DNA from: Bradyrhizobium sp. CB82
GTDB lineage: Bacteria; Pseudomonadota; Alphaproteobacteria; Rhizobiales; Xanthobacteraceae
Direction: 5' to 3'
Assembly: GCF_029714405.1 (NCBI RefSeq)
Contig: NZ_CP121650.1
Location: 1,426,001 to 1,490,000 of the forward strand
DNA: 64,000 nucleotides
The notes under the pieces are model-generated. The model ran no database searches and was not told the origin of the DNA. It was given only the letters and a program-made list of their open reading frames with translations. How positions within the stretch are numbered: position 1 is the first letter of the stretch; every line of letters begins with the position of its first letter. The position numbers and the translations under genes are program-made. Below are positions 27,925 through 36,696 of the stretch, piece after piece.

Positions 27925-29559
27925 GTGAATACAGGCACGAAGGACATTGTGGACGCCGTTATCGTGGGCTCCGGACCGAGTGGCGCGATAGCGGCTCGCC
28001 GGCTGGCGGAGGCGGGATTGTCCGTCGTTTGCCTCGAGCAGGGCGAGTACCCGAACTACACGTCGATCAATTTCGACGAGCCGACATTCGAGCTCAAAAG
28101 GGACCAGGTGTTCAGCTGGTACCCGAACAGGCGTATGAATGCGGCCGACTATCCGATCAATGACGAGGAGTCCGACGTTGCGCCGTTCATGTGGAATGGC
28201 GTTGGAGGAAGTTCAGTGATCTACGCCGCGGCGTGGCATCGCTTTCAGCCGAGCAATTTCCGCGTGAAGACCTTGGATGGGGTCGGTGCGGACTGGCCGC
28301 TGACCTATGATGACCTGGCTCCGTACTATGCGCGGGCGGAGGAGCAGATGTCCGTGTCGGGAGTGGGTGGAGATCCATCCTATCCGCCGTTCGATCCACC
28401 ACTCCCGCCCATGCCGATAGGCGTGATCGACAAAAAACTATTCGCTGCTCACAAGCGTCTGGGGTGGCATATTTGGCCTGGCACGAACGCCATTGCCACG
28501 GTGAAGCACAACGGCATGAACCCGTGCGTGCGGCGCGGTGCATGCATGGCTCCGGCCTGTTTCGACGGAGCGAAGGGGTCTGTCGACCGGACGCATTGGC
28601 CCACCAACATCAAGCTCGGTGTGAAGCTCGTGCAGCGGGCGCGCGTGTCACGGGTCGAAACTGACGCATCGGGTCTCGCGACCGGCGTCACCTATATTGA
28701 TCGCGAGACCGGCAAGATGCATTTTCAGGCGGGGCGGATCGTCATTGTCAGTGCCAACGGTATCGGCAGCCCGCGGATCCTGTTGAACTCGCATAGTGCG
28801 AAGTTCCCCAAAGGGCTCGCCAATAGCTCCGATATGGTCGGACGCCACTTGATGATGCACCCCCACGGCATGGTGATGGGTCTGTTTGATGATCACTTCG
28901 ACAGTTGGCAGGGTCCGACCGGACAGAGAGCCTATTCGCAGCAATTCACGGAGACGCAGCCCGGTGTCGGGTTCGTACGCGGCGCAAAGTGGCAGCTCAT
29001 GGGTACGGGCGGACCGCTCGGGACGATCGGCGTCTGGCCGTGGGGTAAGCGCGCGGGCTGGGGCGCGGAATTCCACAAGACCGTTTACAAGCGGTTCGGT
29101 CGCTCCGCGATGTGGTCTATCATCGGCGAAGATCTGCCGAATCCCGAAAACAGGGTCGTGATCGATCCGGCCTTGAAGGATGCGGACGGAATTCCAGCGC
29201 CGAAGGTCATCTACCGGTGCGACGACAATTCCCGGAAGCTGGTCAAATGGCACGAGGAGCACGCCGCGATCTCGATGCGCGAGGCGGGGGCGTACGAGAC
29301 CGTTATCGCGCCGGACTCGCGTGAAACAGGCTGGCACATTCTCGGGTCGGTTCGCATGGGGGCGGACCCCGCGACATCGGTGGTCGATGGATTCGGACGC
29401 GCCCACGATGTCCCGAATTTGTTTGTGATGGACGGCAGCGTGATGCCGACATCAGGGCCGGTGAATCCAACCGGAACCGTGGCCGCACTCGCCCTGCGCA
29501 ATGCCGAAGCGATCGTGAACAGCCGTCGCGATCAGAAAGTCTCATCGAAAGTCGCCTGA
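27925..29559 (+). CDS. GMC-family oxidoreductase (gluconate/sugar dehydrogenase large subunit)
   Basis: This FAD-dependent GMC oxidoreductase of 544 residues has the dinucleotide fold VIVGSGPSGAIAARRLAEAG, the glycine-rich FMWNGVGGSSVIYAA, and the C-terminal active-site regions with histidine in GWHILGSVRMG and asparagine in SGPVNPTGTVAAL. GTG 27925 is the likely start behind GAGGAGG. A small subunit follows 12 bases on. Members oxidise sugars, gluconate or polyols in the periplasm or at the membrane. I see no typical Tat signal at the N-terminus, so export would have to depend on the partner. Confidence 0.92.
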   Translation: MNTGTKDIVDAVIVGSGPSGAIAARRLAEAGLSVVCLEQGEYPNYTSINFDEPTFELKRDQVFSWYPNRRMNAADYPINDEESDVAPFMWNGVGGSSVIYAAAWHRFQPSNFRVKTLDGVGADWPLTYDDLAPYYARAEEQMSVSGVGGDPSYPPFDPPLPPMPIGVIDKKLFAAHKRLGWHIWPGTNAIATVKHNGMNPCVRRGACMAPACFDGAKGSVDRTHWPTNIKLGVKLVQRARVSRVETDASGLATGVTYIDRETGKMHFQAGRIVIVSANGIGSPRILLNSHSAKFPKGLANSSDMVGRHLMMHPHGMVMGLFDDHFDSWQGPTGQRAYSQQFTETQPGVGFVRGAKWQLMGTGGPLGTIGVWPWGKRAGWGAEFHKTVYKRFGRSAMWSIIGEDLPNPENRVVIDPALKDADGIPAPKVIYRCDDNSRKLVKWHEEHAAISMREAGAYETVIAPDSRETGWHILGSVRMGADPATSVVDGFGRAHDVPNLFVMDGSVMPTSGPVNPTGTVAALALRNAEAIVNSRRDQKVSSKVA

Positions 29560-29571
29560 GGAGCACCTTTC

Positions 29572-29985
29572 ATGTCCACTACATACGAAGACGTTCGCGC
29601 TCAGCTGGGGTGGCTGTGCGATGCCATGATCCCGGGGGACAATGAACTCGGCATGCCTTCCGCGAGGGCCGCCGGCGTTCTGGAGACGCTGCTGCCGCGC
29701 GCATTGAAGGCACGCCCGGATCTCGCGCCACGGTTCTACGAGATCGTCTCCAAGCTGCCTGCGGAGAAGCCTCGCGATCCGCTCGCGTTTGTCAATGCTA
29801 TCCCGGTCGAGGAAATGGACGTCGTCGGTCGGTTCGTCGCGGGTGCGTATTTTTCGGGGGAAGAGGTATCCAAGAATCTCGGGTTCACCGGCTTCCAGGC
29901 GCTTCCCATGAATCCCGACTACGACGAGATCATGGAGACGGTCGGGCCCATCATTGCCCGCGGACCTTGCTACGTTAAGGTCTAG
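29572..29985 (+). CDS. Small subunit of GMC dehydrogenase (gluconate 2-dehydrogenase subunit 3-like)
   Basis: This 137-residue protein has the pattern of the gluconate 2-dehydrogenase small subunit: WLCDAMIPGDNELGMPSA near the N-terminus, a run of helices, and GAYFSGEEVSKNLGFTGFQA before MNPDYDEIMETVGPI. It lies 12 bases after the GMC gene. In related enzymes this chain is needed for assembly and export. No cytochrome subunit is nearby, so the electron acceptor is not evident. Confidence 0.8.
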   Translation: MSTTYEDVRAQLGWLCDAMIPGDNELGMPSARAAGVLETLLPRALKARPDLAPRFYEIVSKLPAEKPRDPLAFVNAIPVEEMDVVGRFVAGAYFSGEEVSKNLGFTGFQALPMNPDYDEIMETVGPIIARGPCYVKV

Positions 29986-30156
29986 GTCAAGTCGCTTCGG
30001 ACCTTGAAGGGGGCAGGCCGTCGTCCACGTGCGGCTGGCCTGCCGTTGCTCCAAACCGGGCTTGTCGCCAAGTGCATCGAGAGCAGGCGATCGAAAAGTC
30101 GTTCTGGCGCACATCTCAGTCCAAACTGTCAAGAAAAGATCGGGAGAATTCGATCG

Positions 30157-30906
30157 ATGAAGATTCTCGTCGCGGTGAAGCGCGTCGTCGATTTCAATGT
30201 CGTAATCCGTGTTAAGCTCGACGGTTCAGGCGTGGAGATCGGCAACGCGAAGATGTCGATGAACCCCTTCGATGAGATCGGCGTGGAGGAGGCGGTGCGC
30301 CTCAAGGAAGCCGGAAAGGCCACCGAAGTGGTGGTTGTTTCGATGGGCCCTGCCCAGGTCCAGGAGACGCTACGCACGGCGCTGGCCATGGGGGCCGACC
30401 GGGCCATTCTGGTCAAGCACGAGGACTATGTGGAGCCGCTCGGCGTGGCCAAGGTGCTCAAGGAAATGGTTACGGCCGAAAAACCCGACATCGTGATTTT
30501 GGGTAAGCAAGCCATTGACGATGACTGCAATCAAACCGGCCAAATGCTTGCCGCGTTGCTGGGTTGGCCACAAGGTACGTTCGCCTCGAAGATCGACATA
30601 GAGGATTCGACTTTGACCGTCGTGCGCGAGGCGGATGGCGGCCTGCAGACCGTCAGGCTCAGGATGCCGACCATAGTTACGACGGATCTCCGGCTCAACG
30701 AGCCGCGCTATGCATCGCTGCCCAACATCATGAAGGCAAAGAAGAAGCCATGCGACGAAATGACTCCGGCAGACTACGGGGTAGATGTTAAACCGCGCCT
30801 CAAACTGATCAAGATAGAGGAGCCGTTAAGGCGGCAGGCAGGCGTGAAGGTAAGTTCGGCGAGCGAGCTCGCAGCAAAGCTCAAGGAAACGGGTGCGATC
30901 CGATGA
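30157..30906 (+). CDS. etfB: Electron transfer flavoprotein beta subunit
   Basis: EtfB forms a heterodimer with EtfA that carries electrons from acyl-CoA and related dehydrogenases to the respiratory chain. The 249-residue protein starts [20 protein letters not shown] after a GGGAGA site and contains [29 protein letters not shown] and the signature [20 protein letters not shown]. It overlaps etfA by four bases. A second copy elsewhere in the genome is likely, since these genes sit among accessory catabolic genes. Confidence 0.96.
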   Translation: MKILVAVKRVVDFNVVIRVKLDGSGVEIGNAKMSMNPFDEIGVEEAVRLKEAGKATEVVVVSMGPAQVQETLRTALAMGADRAILVKHEDYVEPLGVAKVLKEMVTAEKPDIVILGKQAIDDDCNQTGQMLAALLGWPQGTFASKIDIEDSTLTVVREADGGLQTVRLRMPTIVTTDLRLNEPRYASLPNIMKAKKKPCDEMTPADYGVDVKPRLKLIKIEEPLRRQAGVKVSSASELAAKLKETGAIR

Positions 30907-31829
30907 CCGTTCTACTCATCGCGGAACATGACAACGCGTCGCCGAAAGAAGCTACTCACAAGGCACTGTCCGCGGCCGCCAAGGTGGGTGGCGATATTCA
31001 CGTACTCGTGGCGGGTTACCGGGCCGCAGCAGCGGCGGAGCATGCGGCAAAATTGACCGGCGTGGCGAGGGTTCTGCATATCGACGCTGCGGAGCTCGAG
31101 CGTCCGTTGGCTGAGTCCATGGCGGCGAATATAGTCGCGCTTGCCGCCGATTACGATCACATCGTCGCGCCGGCCACCAACAACGGCAAGAACTACATGC
31201 CGCGCGTGGCCGCGATGCTCGATGTGATGCAAGTGTCTGAAGTGTCGGACGTGAAGGCTGCCGACATATTTGTCCGACTGATTTATGCGGGCAACGCCAT
31301 CCAGACGGTCCAAGCGACCGACGCGAAGAAAGTGATCACGGTGCGTATCGCCTCCTTTCCGCCGGCAAGCGAGACCGGGAACGCCGTCGTCGAGCGTAAA
31401 GAGGCCGTTGCTCATCCGGGCCTATCCTCCTACGTGGGCGAAACCATTTCTCGATCGGACCTACCTGAACTTACTTCGGCCAAGGTTGTCATCTCGGGCG
31501 GACGGGGCATGCAGTCCGGCGAAAATTTCAAACTGCTCGAAGCGGTGGCGCGGAAATTGAACGCCGCGGTGGGCGCGTCTCGTGCGGCCGTCGATGCGGG
31601 CTTCGTGTCGAACGATTATCAGGTTGGGCAAACCGGCAAAGTGGTGGCACCCGAACTCTACATTGCGGTTGGCATTTCCGGCGCCATACAGCACCTCGCG
31701 GGCATGAAGGACTCCAAGATTATCGCGGCGATCAACAATGATCAGGATGCGCCCATTTTTCAGGTGGCGGACTTCGGCCTGGTTGCCGATCTATTCGAGG
31801 CATTGCCCGAACTGGAAAAGGCACTCTGA
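30903..31829 (+). CDS. etfA: Electron transfer flavoprotein alpha subunit
   Basis: EtfA holds the FAD of the ETF dimer. The 308-residue protein shows [19 protein letters not shown] at the N-terminus and the C-terminal FAD-binding segment [20 protein letters not shown] followed by [20 protein letters not shown]. It overlaps etfB (ATGA). A hairpin terminator lies 21 bases after the stop. No ETF-quinone oxidoreductase is seen nearby. Confidence 0.96.
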   Translation: MTVLLIAEHDNASPKEATHKALSAAAKVGGDIHVLVAGYRAAAAAEHAAKLTGVARVLHIDAAELERPLAESMAANIVALAADYDHIVAPATNNGKNYMPRVAAMLDVMQVSEVSDVKAADIFVRLIYAGNAIQTVQATDAKKVITVRIASFPPASETGNAVVERKEAVAHPGLSSYVGETISRSDLPELTSAKVVISGGRGMQSGENFKLLEAVARKLNAAVGASRAAVDAGFVSNDYQVGQTGKVVAPELYIAVGISGAIQHLAGMKDSKIIAAINNDQDAPIFQVADFGLVADLFEALPELEKAL

Positions 31830-31850
31830 GGATGCTGGAGTATTGCGGTG

Positions 31851-31876
31851 AAGAAGGGACGGATAAGTCCCTTCTT
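31851..31876 (+). terminator. Terminator after etfA
   Basis: AAGAAGGGAC and GTCCCTTCTT form a perfect ten-base-pair stem with a six-base loop, and a short T-run lies in the last arm. It lies between etfA and the convergent dehydrogenase gene and could serve both directions. Confidence 0.7.
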
Positions 31877-31907
31877 TCAGGCGAGGCGCTGAAAGCCTCG
31901 GCATCGA

Positions 31908-32792
31908 TCATGTTATAACGTGCTTCTGAAGCAATGTGGCTTGCTGGGGCATGTATGCGTTTCCTTCGCCGCAGCGAACCAAACCATCGAGGGTGTGATA
32001 GATACCAGCGGCGATCAAATGCGAAGCGCCGAGTTCATCAGCCATCTGATTGTAGTAGGAAAAATCCTTGCAAGCATTTGCCACGGTGAAGCGAAGTTGC
32101 TCTGTTTGTTCCTTTTGAATGTAAGGAATGAGCCGATCGAGCGCGACGCCGGCGCCGCCACCGCGACTCAAGCAGTCCACAAGTGCGCCCATTGAGACGC
32201 CGCCCTTAGCGGCGCAGGCCACGGCTTCCGTGATCAATGTGACGGTGCCGAGAGACACAAAATTGTGCAGCAGCTTGAGCTGGTGCCCTGACCCGACGCC
32301 GCCGGCGTAAAAGATGTTTTCCGCGAATGAAGATAGTAGAGGGTGCAAGGACTCGACCACAGCGGCGTCCCCACCAACCAAGAGGTTGAGCCGGCCCTCT
32401 TCGGCCTCCTTCGGAGTGCGCGTCATTGGAGCGTCGACAAAGTGGCAGCCTTTTGCGGAGACCAATTCGGCCAACCTGATCGTTGAGCTCGGAATTGCTG
32501 TCGAGCAGTCGATAACAGTTGTACCGGGGCGGAGCGCATCAAGTACGGCGCCGCTCCCCGTCAGGACATCCTCAACTTGAGGAGTGCCCGTAACGCATAG
32601 GATGAGAACGTCGGATGTTCTCGTGAGGTCTGACGCCGAAGGCCGCCCCACCGCGCCCTTAGCATCGAGATCGTCCGTCGGTTGGTTGCCCGCGTGTCTT
32701 AGATAACTGGTCTTCCAGCCTCGGAGGAGAAGATTCTTGGCAATGCCGTGGCCCATCAGGCCGATCCCGATAATACCTATCTGTTTCTCCAT
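31908..32792 (-). CDS. 3-hydroxyisobutyrate dehydrogenase-family oxidoreductase
   Basis: This 294-residue protein belongs to the beta-hydroxyacid dehydrogenases. It has the N-terminal nucleotide fold IGIIGIGLMGHGIAKNLL, the substrate loop DAPMTRTPKEAEEGRLNLLVGG and the catalytic lysine in GSGHQLKLLHNFVS. Enzymes of this type oxidise 3-hydroxyisobutyrate, tartronate semialdehyde or similar compounds with NAD(P). AGGAG lies before the start. The CitE-like lyase upstream and the CoA transferase suggest a CoA-linked hydroxyacid pathway. Confidence 0.9.
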   Translation of the reverse strand: MEKQIGIIGIGLMGHGIAKNLLLRGWKTSYLRHAGNQPTDDLDAKGAVGRPSASDLTRTSDVLILCVTGTPQVEDVLTGSGAVLDALRPGTTVIDCSTAIPSSTIRLAELVSAKGCHFVDAPMTRTPKEAEEGRLNLLVGGDAAVVESLHPLLSSFAENIFYAGGVGSGHQLKLLHNFVSLGTVTLITEAVACAAKGGVSMGALVDCLSRGGGAGVALDRLIPYIQKEQTEQLRFTVANACKDFSYYNQMADELGASHLIAAGIYHTLDGLVRCGEGNAYMPQQATLLQKHVIT

Positions 32793-32885
32793 ATCTGCTC
32801 CTCTCTGGCGGCGAAGGTCGCCGCAATCTTTCCTCGCATTCTTTGGTTCGCCGGTCGGTCCTTTACGGGCGGGCTCGCGGATGAA

Positions 32886-33731
32886 CTACGATGTCGAGGG
32901 CGATCTGCACGCAACGGCGTCGATCCGGCGATGTATTCGATCGTGGTCCTCAGCAATGCGTCTCGCGGCCTCGACAACCGGCGCATCCACCATCGTCCCG
33001 TCGACGCCGTGGGCGTCACCGCGGCCTGCCGCGAGAACCGCGCGGGCATGCTCAAGATCCGCTGCCGGAGGGGCCATGCCGCGTAGCGCCGGCACGACTT
33101 GCTTCGGGTGGATCAGCAATTTGCCCCGAAAGCCGAGCTCTCGCGCCACGGAGGCATCGGACTCAATTTCTGACTCGTCTCCTATCGAAGTTGTCACACC
33201 GTCCAGAGGCGCGGCCGCACGCGAAAGGGCCGAGGCAAATACGAGTTCCGACCGGGCCGCCAGCAGGGCGCGCGTCGAATGAACGGCTCCGATCGAATTC
33301 GCATAGTCGATCGATCCGAACGCCACTCGGGTGCATAGAGGTGCGAGATGGCGAGCGTTGGCGATGCCTGTAGCCGTCTCAACTAAACCAATCGTGAAGC
33401 GACCCGGCAGCAGGTCAGCGAGGCGTGAGACGTCCTCGCATTGCTCCGTTTTGGCGAGCATGATGCCGATCGAGCTCGGCAGATCCTCAAGGAGACGAAC
33501 ATCTTCATCGTGATCCGCCGTTCGAGGTCCGTTCACGCGGATGATGACCTCGCCGGGAAGTGCCTGCGTTGGCAGGAGGGCGCGCAATGTTCTCCGGGCA
33601 CTGGCGCGATCATGTGCCGCAACTGCATCTTCGAGATCGATCACGATCGCATCGGCGCCGGAAGAAGCCGCCTTGTAGAAGCGTTCGGGCCTCGTGGCGG
33701 GAATGAACAAGGCAAGAAATGGATCGCTCAT
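32886..33731 (-). CDS. CoA ester lyase (HpcH/HpaI aldolase, CitE-like)
   Basis: This 281-residue protein has LFIPATRPERFYKAASSGAD, IDLEDAV, MLAKTEQCEDV, IGLVETATGIANA and GFRGKLLIHPKQV, the order seen in citrate lyase beta chains and malyl/citramalyl-CoA lyases. Such enzymes split a 3-hydroxydicarboxylyl-CoA into acetyl-CoA and an oxoacid. I chose the ATG at 33731 because the family starts at about DPFLALFIPATR. It reads away from the CaiB-type transferase gene, with 224 bases between starts. Confidence 0.9.
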   Translation of the reverse strand: MSDPFLALFIPATRPERFYKAASSGADAIVIDLEDAVAAHDRASARRTLRALLPTQALPGEVIIRVNGPRTADHDEDVRLLEDLPSSIGIMLAKTEQCEDVSRLADLLPGRFTIGLVETATGIANARHLAPLCTRVAFGSIDYANSIGAVHSTRALLAARSELVFASALSRAAAPLDGVTTSIGDESEIESDASVARELGFRGKLLIHPKQVVPALRGMAPPAADLEHARAVLAAGRGDAHGVDGTMVDAPVVEAARRIAEDHDRIHRRIDAVACRSPSTS

Positions 33732-33955
33732 CGTGATGTCCCACCCAAAGGCGTCGTGGCGAGGTTCGGGCAGCGTTAAGCATCCGCTTCTGCGACCGCA
33801 ACACTGAATCGTTGACGACTGATATTGCGAAAACCAATGGCTGAAAGCCGCGAGACTCTCGATAAGGTAAGTCAATGGCACCCATCGGCACAATGCCGTT
33901 GCGGAGGAGGCAATTGGGCCACAGTCTTCAGCTACAGCAATGGAGGCAACGCACA

Positions 33956-35104
33956 ATGACGGATCTCTCTAACATCATTGTTGTTGCCGTCGAGCATGCC
34001 GTCGCCGCACCCTATGCATCCGGCAAGCTCGCTGACGTCGGCGCGAGGGTGATCAAGGTCGAGCGGCCGGGGGGAGACTTTGCCCGGACATATGATGCGC
34101 TCGTGAATGGCCAGAGCGCCTACTTCGTCTGGCTTAATCGCGGAAAGGAATCGATCGCTCTGGACTTGAAAGTGACCGAAGATAAGGCGCTGCTCAAGAA
34201 CATGCTGAGGCGGGCCGATGTTTTCATCCAAAATCTAGGTCCCGGGGTGATCGAATCGCTCGGTTTCAGTGCCGATGAACTCCTGATGCTCAATCCACGG
34301 TTGGTCGTTTGCAATATCAGCGGCTATGGCCGCGAGGGGCCAAGAAGCGAGCAGAAGGCCTATGACCTCCTGATTCAGGCAGAAACTGGCCTTTGCGCGG
34401 TCAATGGGATCGGCGATGAACCCGCGCGTGTTGGCGTTTCCGTCTGCGACATCGCGGCCGGCATGACCGCCTATCAGGCAATCCTTGAAGGCTTGCTGGG
34501 GCGCTCGAGGTCCGGCAAGGGCCGTGTGATCGACGTCTCCCTCTATCACGCGATGGCCGATTGGATGAACGTTCCCTTTCTGCAGCACAAATACGGGCAG
34601 TTCACGCCACTGCGACTTGGGCTAAGGCATCCGTCCATTGTTCCGTACGGGAAGTTCGCGTGCCGCGATGGCAAGGACGTCCTGATATCGGTGCAAAACG
34701 AGCGTGAATGGAAGTCCTTATGTGCCGACGTGTTCGGAGCGCCGACGCAAGCGTTTGCTATGGGGTTCGAGAGCAATAAGGTTCGCGTCGAGAACCGAGC
34801 TCAGGTCGAGGCGTGGTGTGCCGAACAAATCGCAGAGCTTGATTCTGAGGAGTTCGTCTCGCGCCTGTCACGAGCGCGTATCGCGTTCGGACATTTTTCC
34901 GAACTCAAGGATCTGATCGACCACCCGCAAAACAAGTACATTACCGTGGCGACCGATAGCGGCGATATCGAGCTCCTGGCGCCTGGTAGTTCGGTCCGCG
35001 GCGAGTCGAAGTGCTTTGGCGGGGTTCCCAGCCTCAATCGCGACGGAAACAGAATAAGAGCCGAATTTTCGCCGGAGCGTGTCCGGGTCGCAAGCAATGC
35101 GTGA
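33956..35104 (+). CDS. CaiB/BaiF family CoA transferase
   Basis: This family III CoA transferase of 382 residues moves CoA between carboxylic acids. The N-terminal part has VAAPYASGKLADVGARVIKV, WLNRGKESIALDL and RADVFIQNLGPGVIESLGF; the catalytic aspartate is in VGVSVCDIAAGMTAYQAIL. GGAGG precedes ATG 33956. With the divergent CitE-like lyase it may activate an acid to its CoA ester before cleavage. A second, broken member of the family lies at 36099. Confidence 0.92.
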   Translation: MTDLSNIIVVAVEHAVAAPYASGKLADVGARVIKVERPGGDFARTYDALVNGQSAYFVWLNRGKESIALDLKVTEDKALLKNMLRRADVFIQNLGPGVIESLGFSADELLMLNPRLVVCNISGYGREGPRSEQKAYDLLIQAETGLCAVNGIGDEPARVGVSVCDIAAGMTAYQAILEGLLGRSRSGKGRVIDVSLYHAMADWMNVPFLQHKYGQFTPLRLGLRHPSIVPYGKFACRDGKDVLISVQNEREWKSLCADVFGAPTQAFAMGFESNKVRVENRAQVEAWCAEQIAELDSEEFVSRLSRARIAFGHFSELKDLIDHPQNKYITVATDSGDIELLAPGSSVRGESKCFGGVPSLNRDGNRIRAEFSPERVRVASNA

Positions 35105-36098
35105 TGCGAGCGATTCGGACCACGAGCTCTTTGGACAGTGGGTTCCAGGGATACTGCAATGTTCGTGTGGTACCAGACGGTCGGAGAAAAGGATCGTCTT
35201 CTTGCCGTTGACCACATCGGTACTTTCGGCTGGTCCCGGTGTTGCAAGTGGCGCAAGGGCTAGGCAGACAAGCCTTGGAGACGCATTTCTTGAAAGCGGC
35301 CTGATTGCGGCGCTGGCCTGCTTATCGTGCTAAAAGAGGCCATCGCGTGCCGGTTCAACGTGACGTCGACGTGGTTGAATTGGCCGCGCGCCTAAGTGCA
35401 ATAAAGAAGCCCGGCGTAGGTGTGCCGGGCTCAAGTCAGTGGCACCCGGGAGGATGCACGGGAGAGACGGCGAGAAGATGCCAGCGAAATCGCTCCCGAC
35501 CAATTAGTAAATCGTTCTCGTTGCGATAGTGCTTTGCAATACGTCCTCGCATTAGGTGCGCGTTCGCGGTGATCGGCATGGTGCCGAGCCGTCCAGGAGA
35601 ATCGAGCCGATGGATGACGAGTTGCTTGCCGAGGGAGACTGCGCGGGAAGCCGATCCCTTCATCAAGCGGCGGCTCCTGGATCTCGCGGGCAACTACGAG
35701 CGCAGAATTCTCCAACGCCCGAGCGTCACTGTGCCTCCAAATACCTCAGTAGATAAACCAGACGCGCGATCGAACAGCTGATGGCCGAATGATCATGTGC
35801 TCCCGTCAGTCGGTGAGTGGCAGCATCGGACGAGAGATTGTGGCGTCGCGCATCGTCGCAGCACGGGTGTGAGGACGGCACGGGGCTTCGGTTTCTATCT
35901 CGGTGTGCCTGCTACTGTGGCTGTCGCGTGAAGACGCCAAAACTCCGGCGATATCGAAACTTCGGCCGTTTGATCGGCAAATCTGCATAATTGGCAAGAT
36001 AAGTCTGATTGTTGGGGTCATCGAGCGAGACTAGATTGCGTCACTCCCGGGCCGGGCAGTTTTGGGTGGCCGGTTTTGACGAGCGCTGGAGGACGACG
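35105..36098. other. Gene-poor stretch with one possible small-protein remnant
   Basis: No complete gene is evident in this kilobase. At about 35638-35781 on the plus strand one frame reads EADPFIKRRLLDLAGNYERR, which resembles the common short proteins of Bradyrhizobium with a DPF-(I/M)-(K/R)-R-x-LL repeat; no start is convincing, so it may be a remnant. The rest shows no motifs I recognise. Confidence 0.35.
35408..35431 (-). terminator. Intrinsic terminator (minus direction)
   Basis: An eight-base-pair GC stem (AGCCCGGC with GCCGGGCT) encloses an eight-base loop. Read on the minus strand the stem is followed by TTCTTTATT, the pattern of a Rho-independent terminator. No intact minus-strand gene now lies upstream of it, so it may be left from a lost gene. 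Confidence 0.6.
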
Positions 36099-36375
36099 AT
36101 GAACTACCAACTCTTGCAGGGACTTCACGTCGTGGAGAGCTCGGCGTTTATTGCCGCACCTCTCGCCGGTATGACCCTTTCGCAGTTCGGCGCAGATGTG
36201 ATCCGAGTCGATATGCCCGGCGGCGGTATCGATTACACGCGTCAACCGATGATGCCGCGAGGCCGGAGCCTGTACTGGACCGGCCTCAACAAGGGAAAAC
36301 GCTCGCTCGCGGTCGGCTTTCGCCGTCCAGAGGGACGAGAACTTGTCCAATCACTTGTGGTGGCCGCGGGTGATG
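36099..36375 (+). pseudogene. CaiB/BaiF CoA transferase, N-terminal fragment only
   Basis: From ATG 36099, behind GGAGGAC, the frame gives a normal family III CoA transferase start: LLQGLHVVESSAFIAAPLAG, LSQFGADVIRVDMPGGGIDY and WTGLNKGKRSLAVGF. After about 92 residues (VVAAGDGGAF) similarity ends at the junction with a fumarase fragment on the other strand. The frame runs on to 36599 without family features. About three quarters of the protein is missing, so it is inactive. Confidence 0.85.
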
Positions 36376-36379
36376 GTGG

Positions 36380-36625
36380 CGCGTTCATACCGACTTTGAC
36401 GAATGCACTGACCAGCCCCGTATCTTGGCAGAGGGGCCGCTTGCCGAGAGCGGACATACGCGAATTTACAAGATCTGAGCGATTGCGTCCTTTGCAGCAG
36501 GGCTTCTTTCGGTTTCATAGGCGTAGTTCAGGTGACGAATGTAGTCTGGCGGATGGTAGTAACAAATGTATTGGAGAGCGTCCGCGACGCTGCGAATGAT
36601 GTCATCTTCGACAATGGGGGCCGTC
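36380..36625 (-). pseudogene. Class I fumarase/tartrate dehydratase alpha, N-terminal fragment
   Basis: The minus strand encodes IVEDDIIRSVADALQYICYY, then HPPDYIRHLNYAYE and SPAAKDAIAQIL, the start of a class I fumarate hydratase/TtdA chain. One base is missing after ATCTTG, making a premature TAA; in the shifted frame the expected NSRMSALGKRPLCQDTGLVS follows, including the cysteine that ligates the iron-sulfur cluster. Similarity ends at VKVGMNA near 36380, where it abuts the CoA transferase fragment. The rest of the gene is absent. Confidence 0.82.
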
Positions 36626-36696
36626 ATAATCAGTCCTCTCCTCGAGGAGGCATAAATGCACAAGTTCGACGGAAATTGTTCACTCGGAGATCCAGC

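Noticed and set aside
35436..35693. Minus-strand frame reading GKQLVIHRLDSPGRLGTMPI as a gene
   Set aside because: It looks somewhat protein-like and ends near a terminator, but I could not tie it to a family or a credible start.
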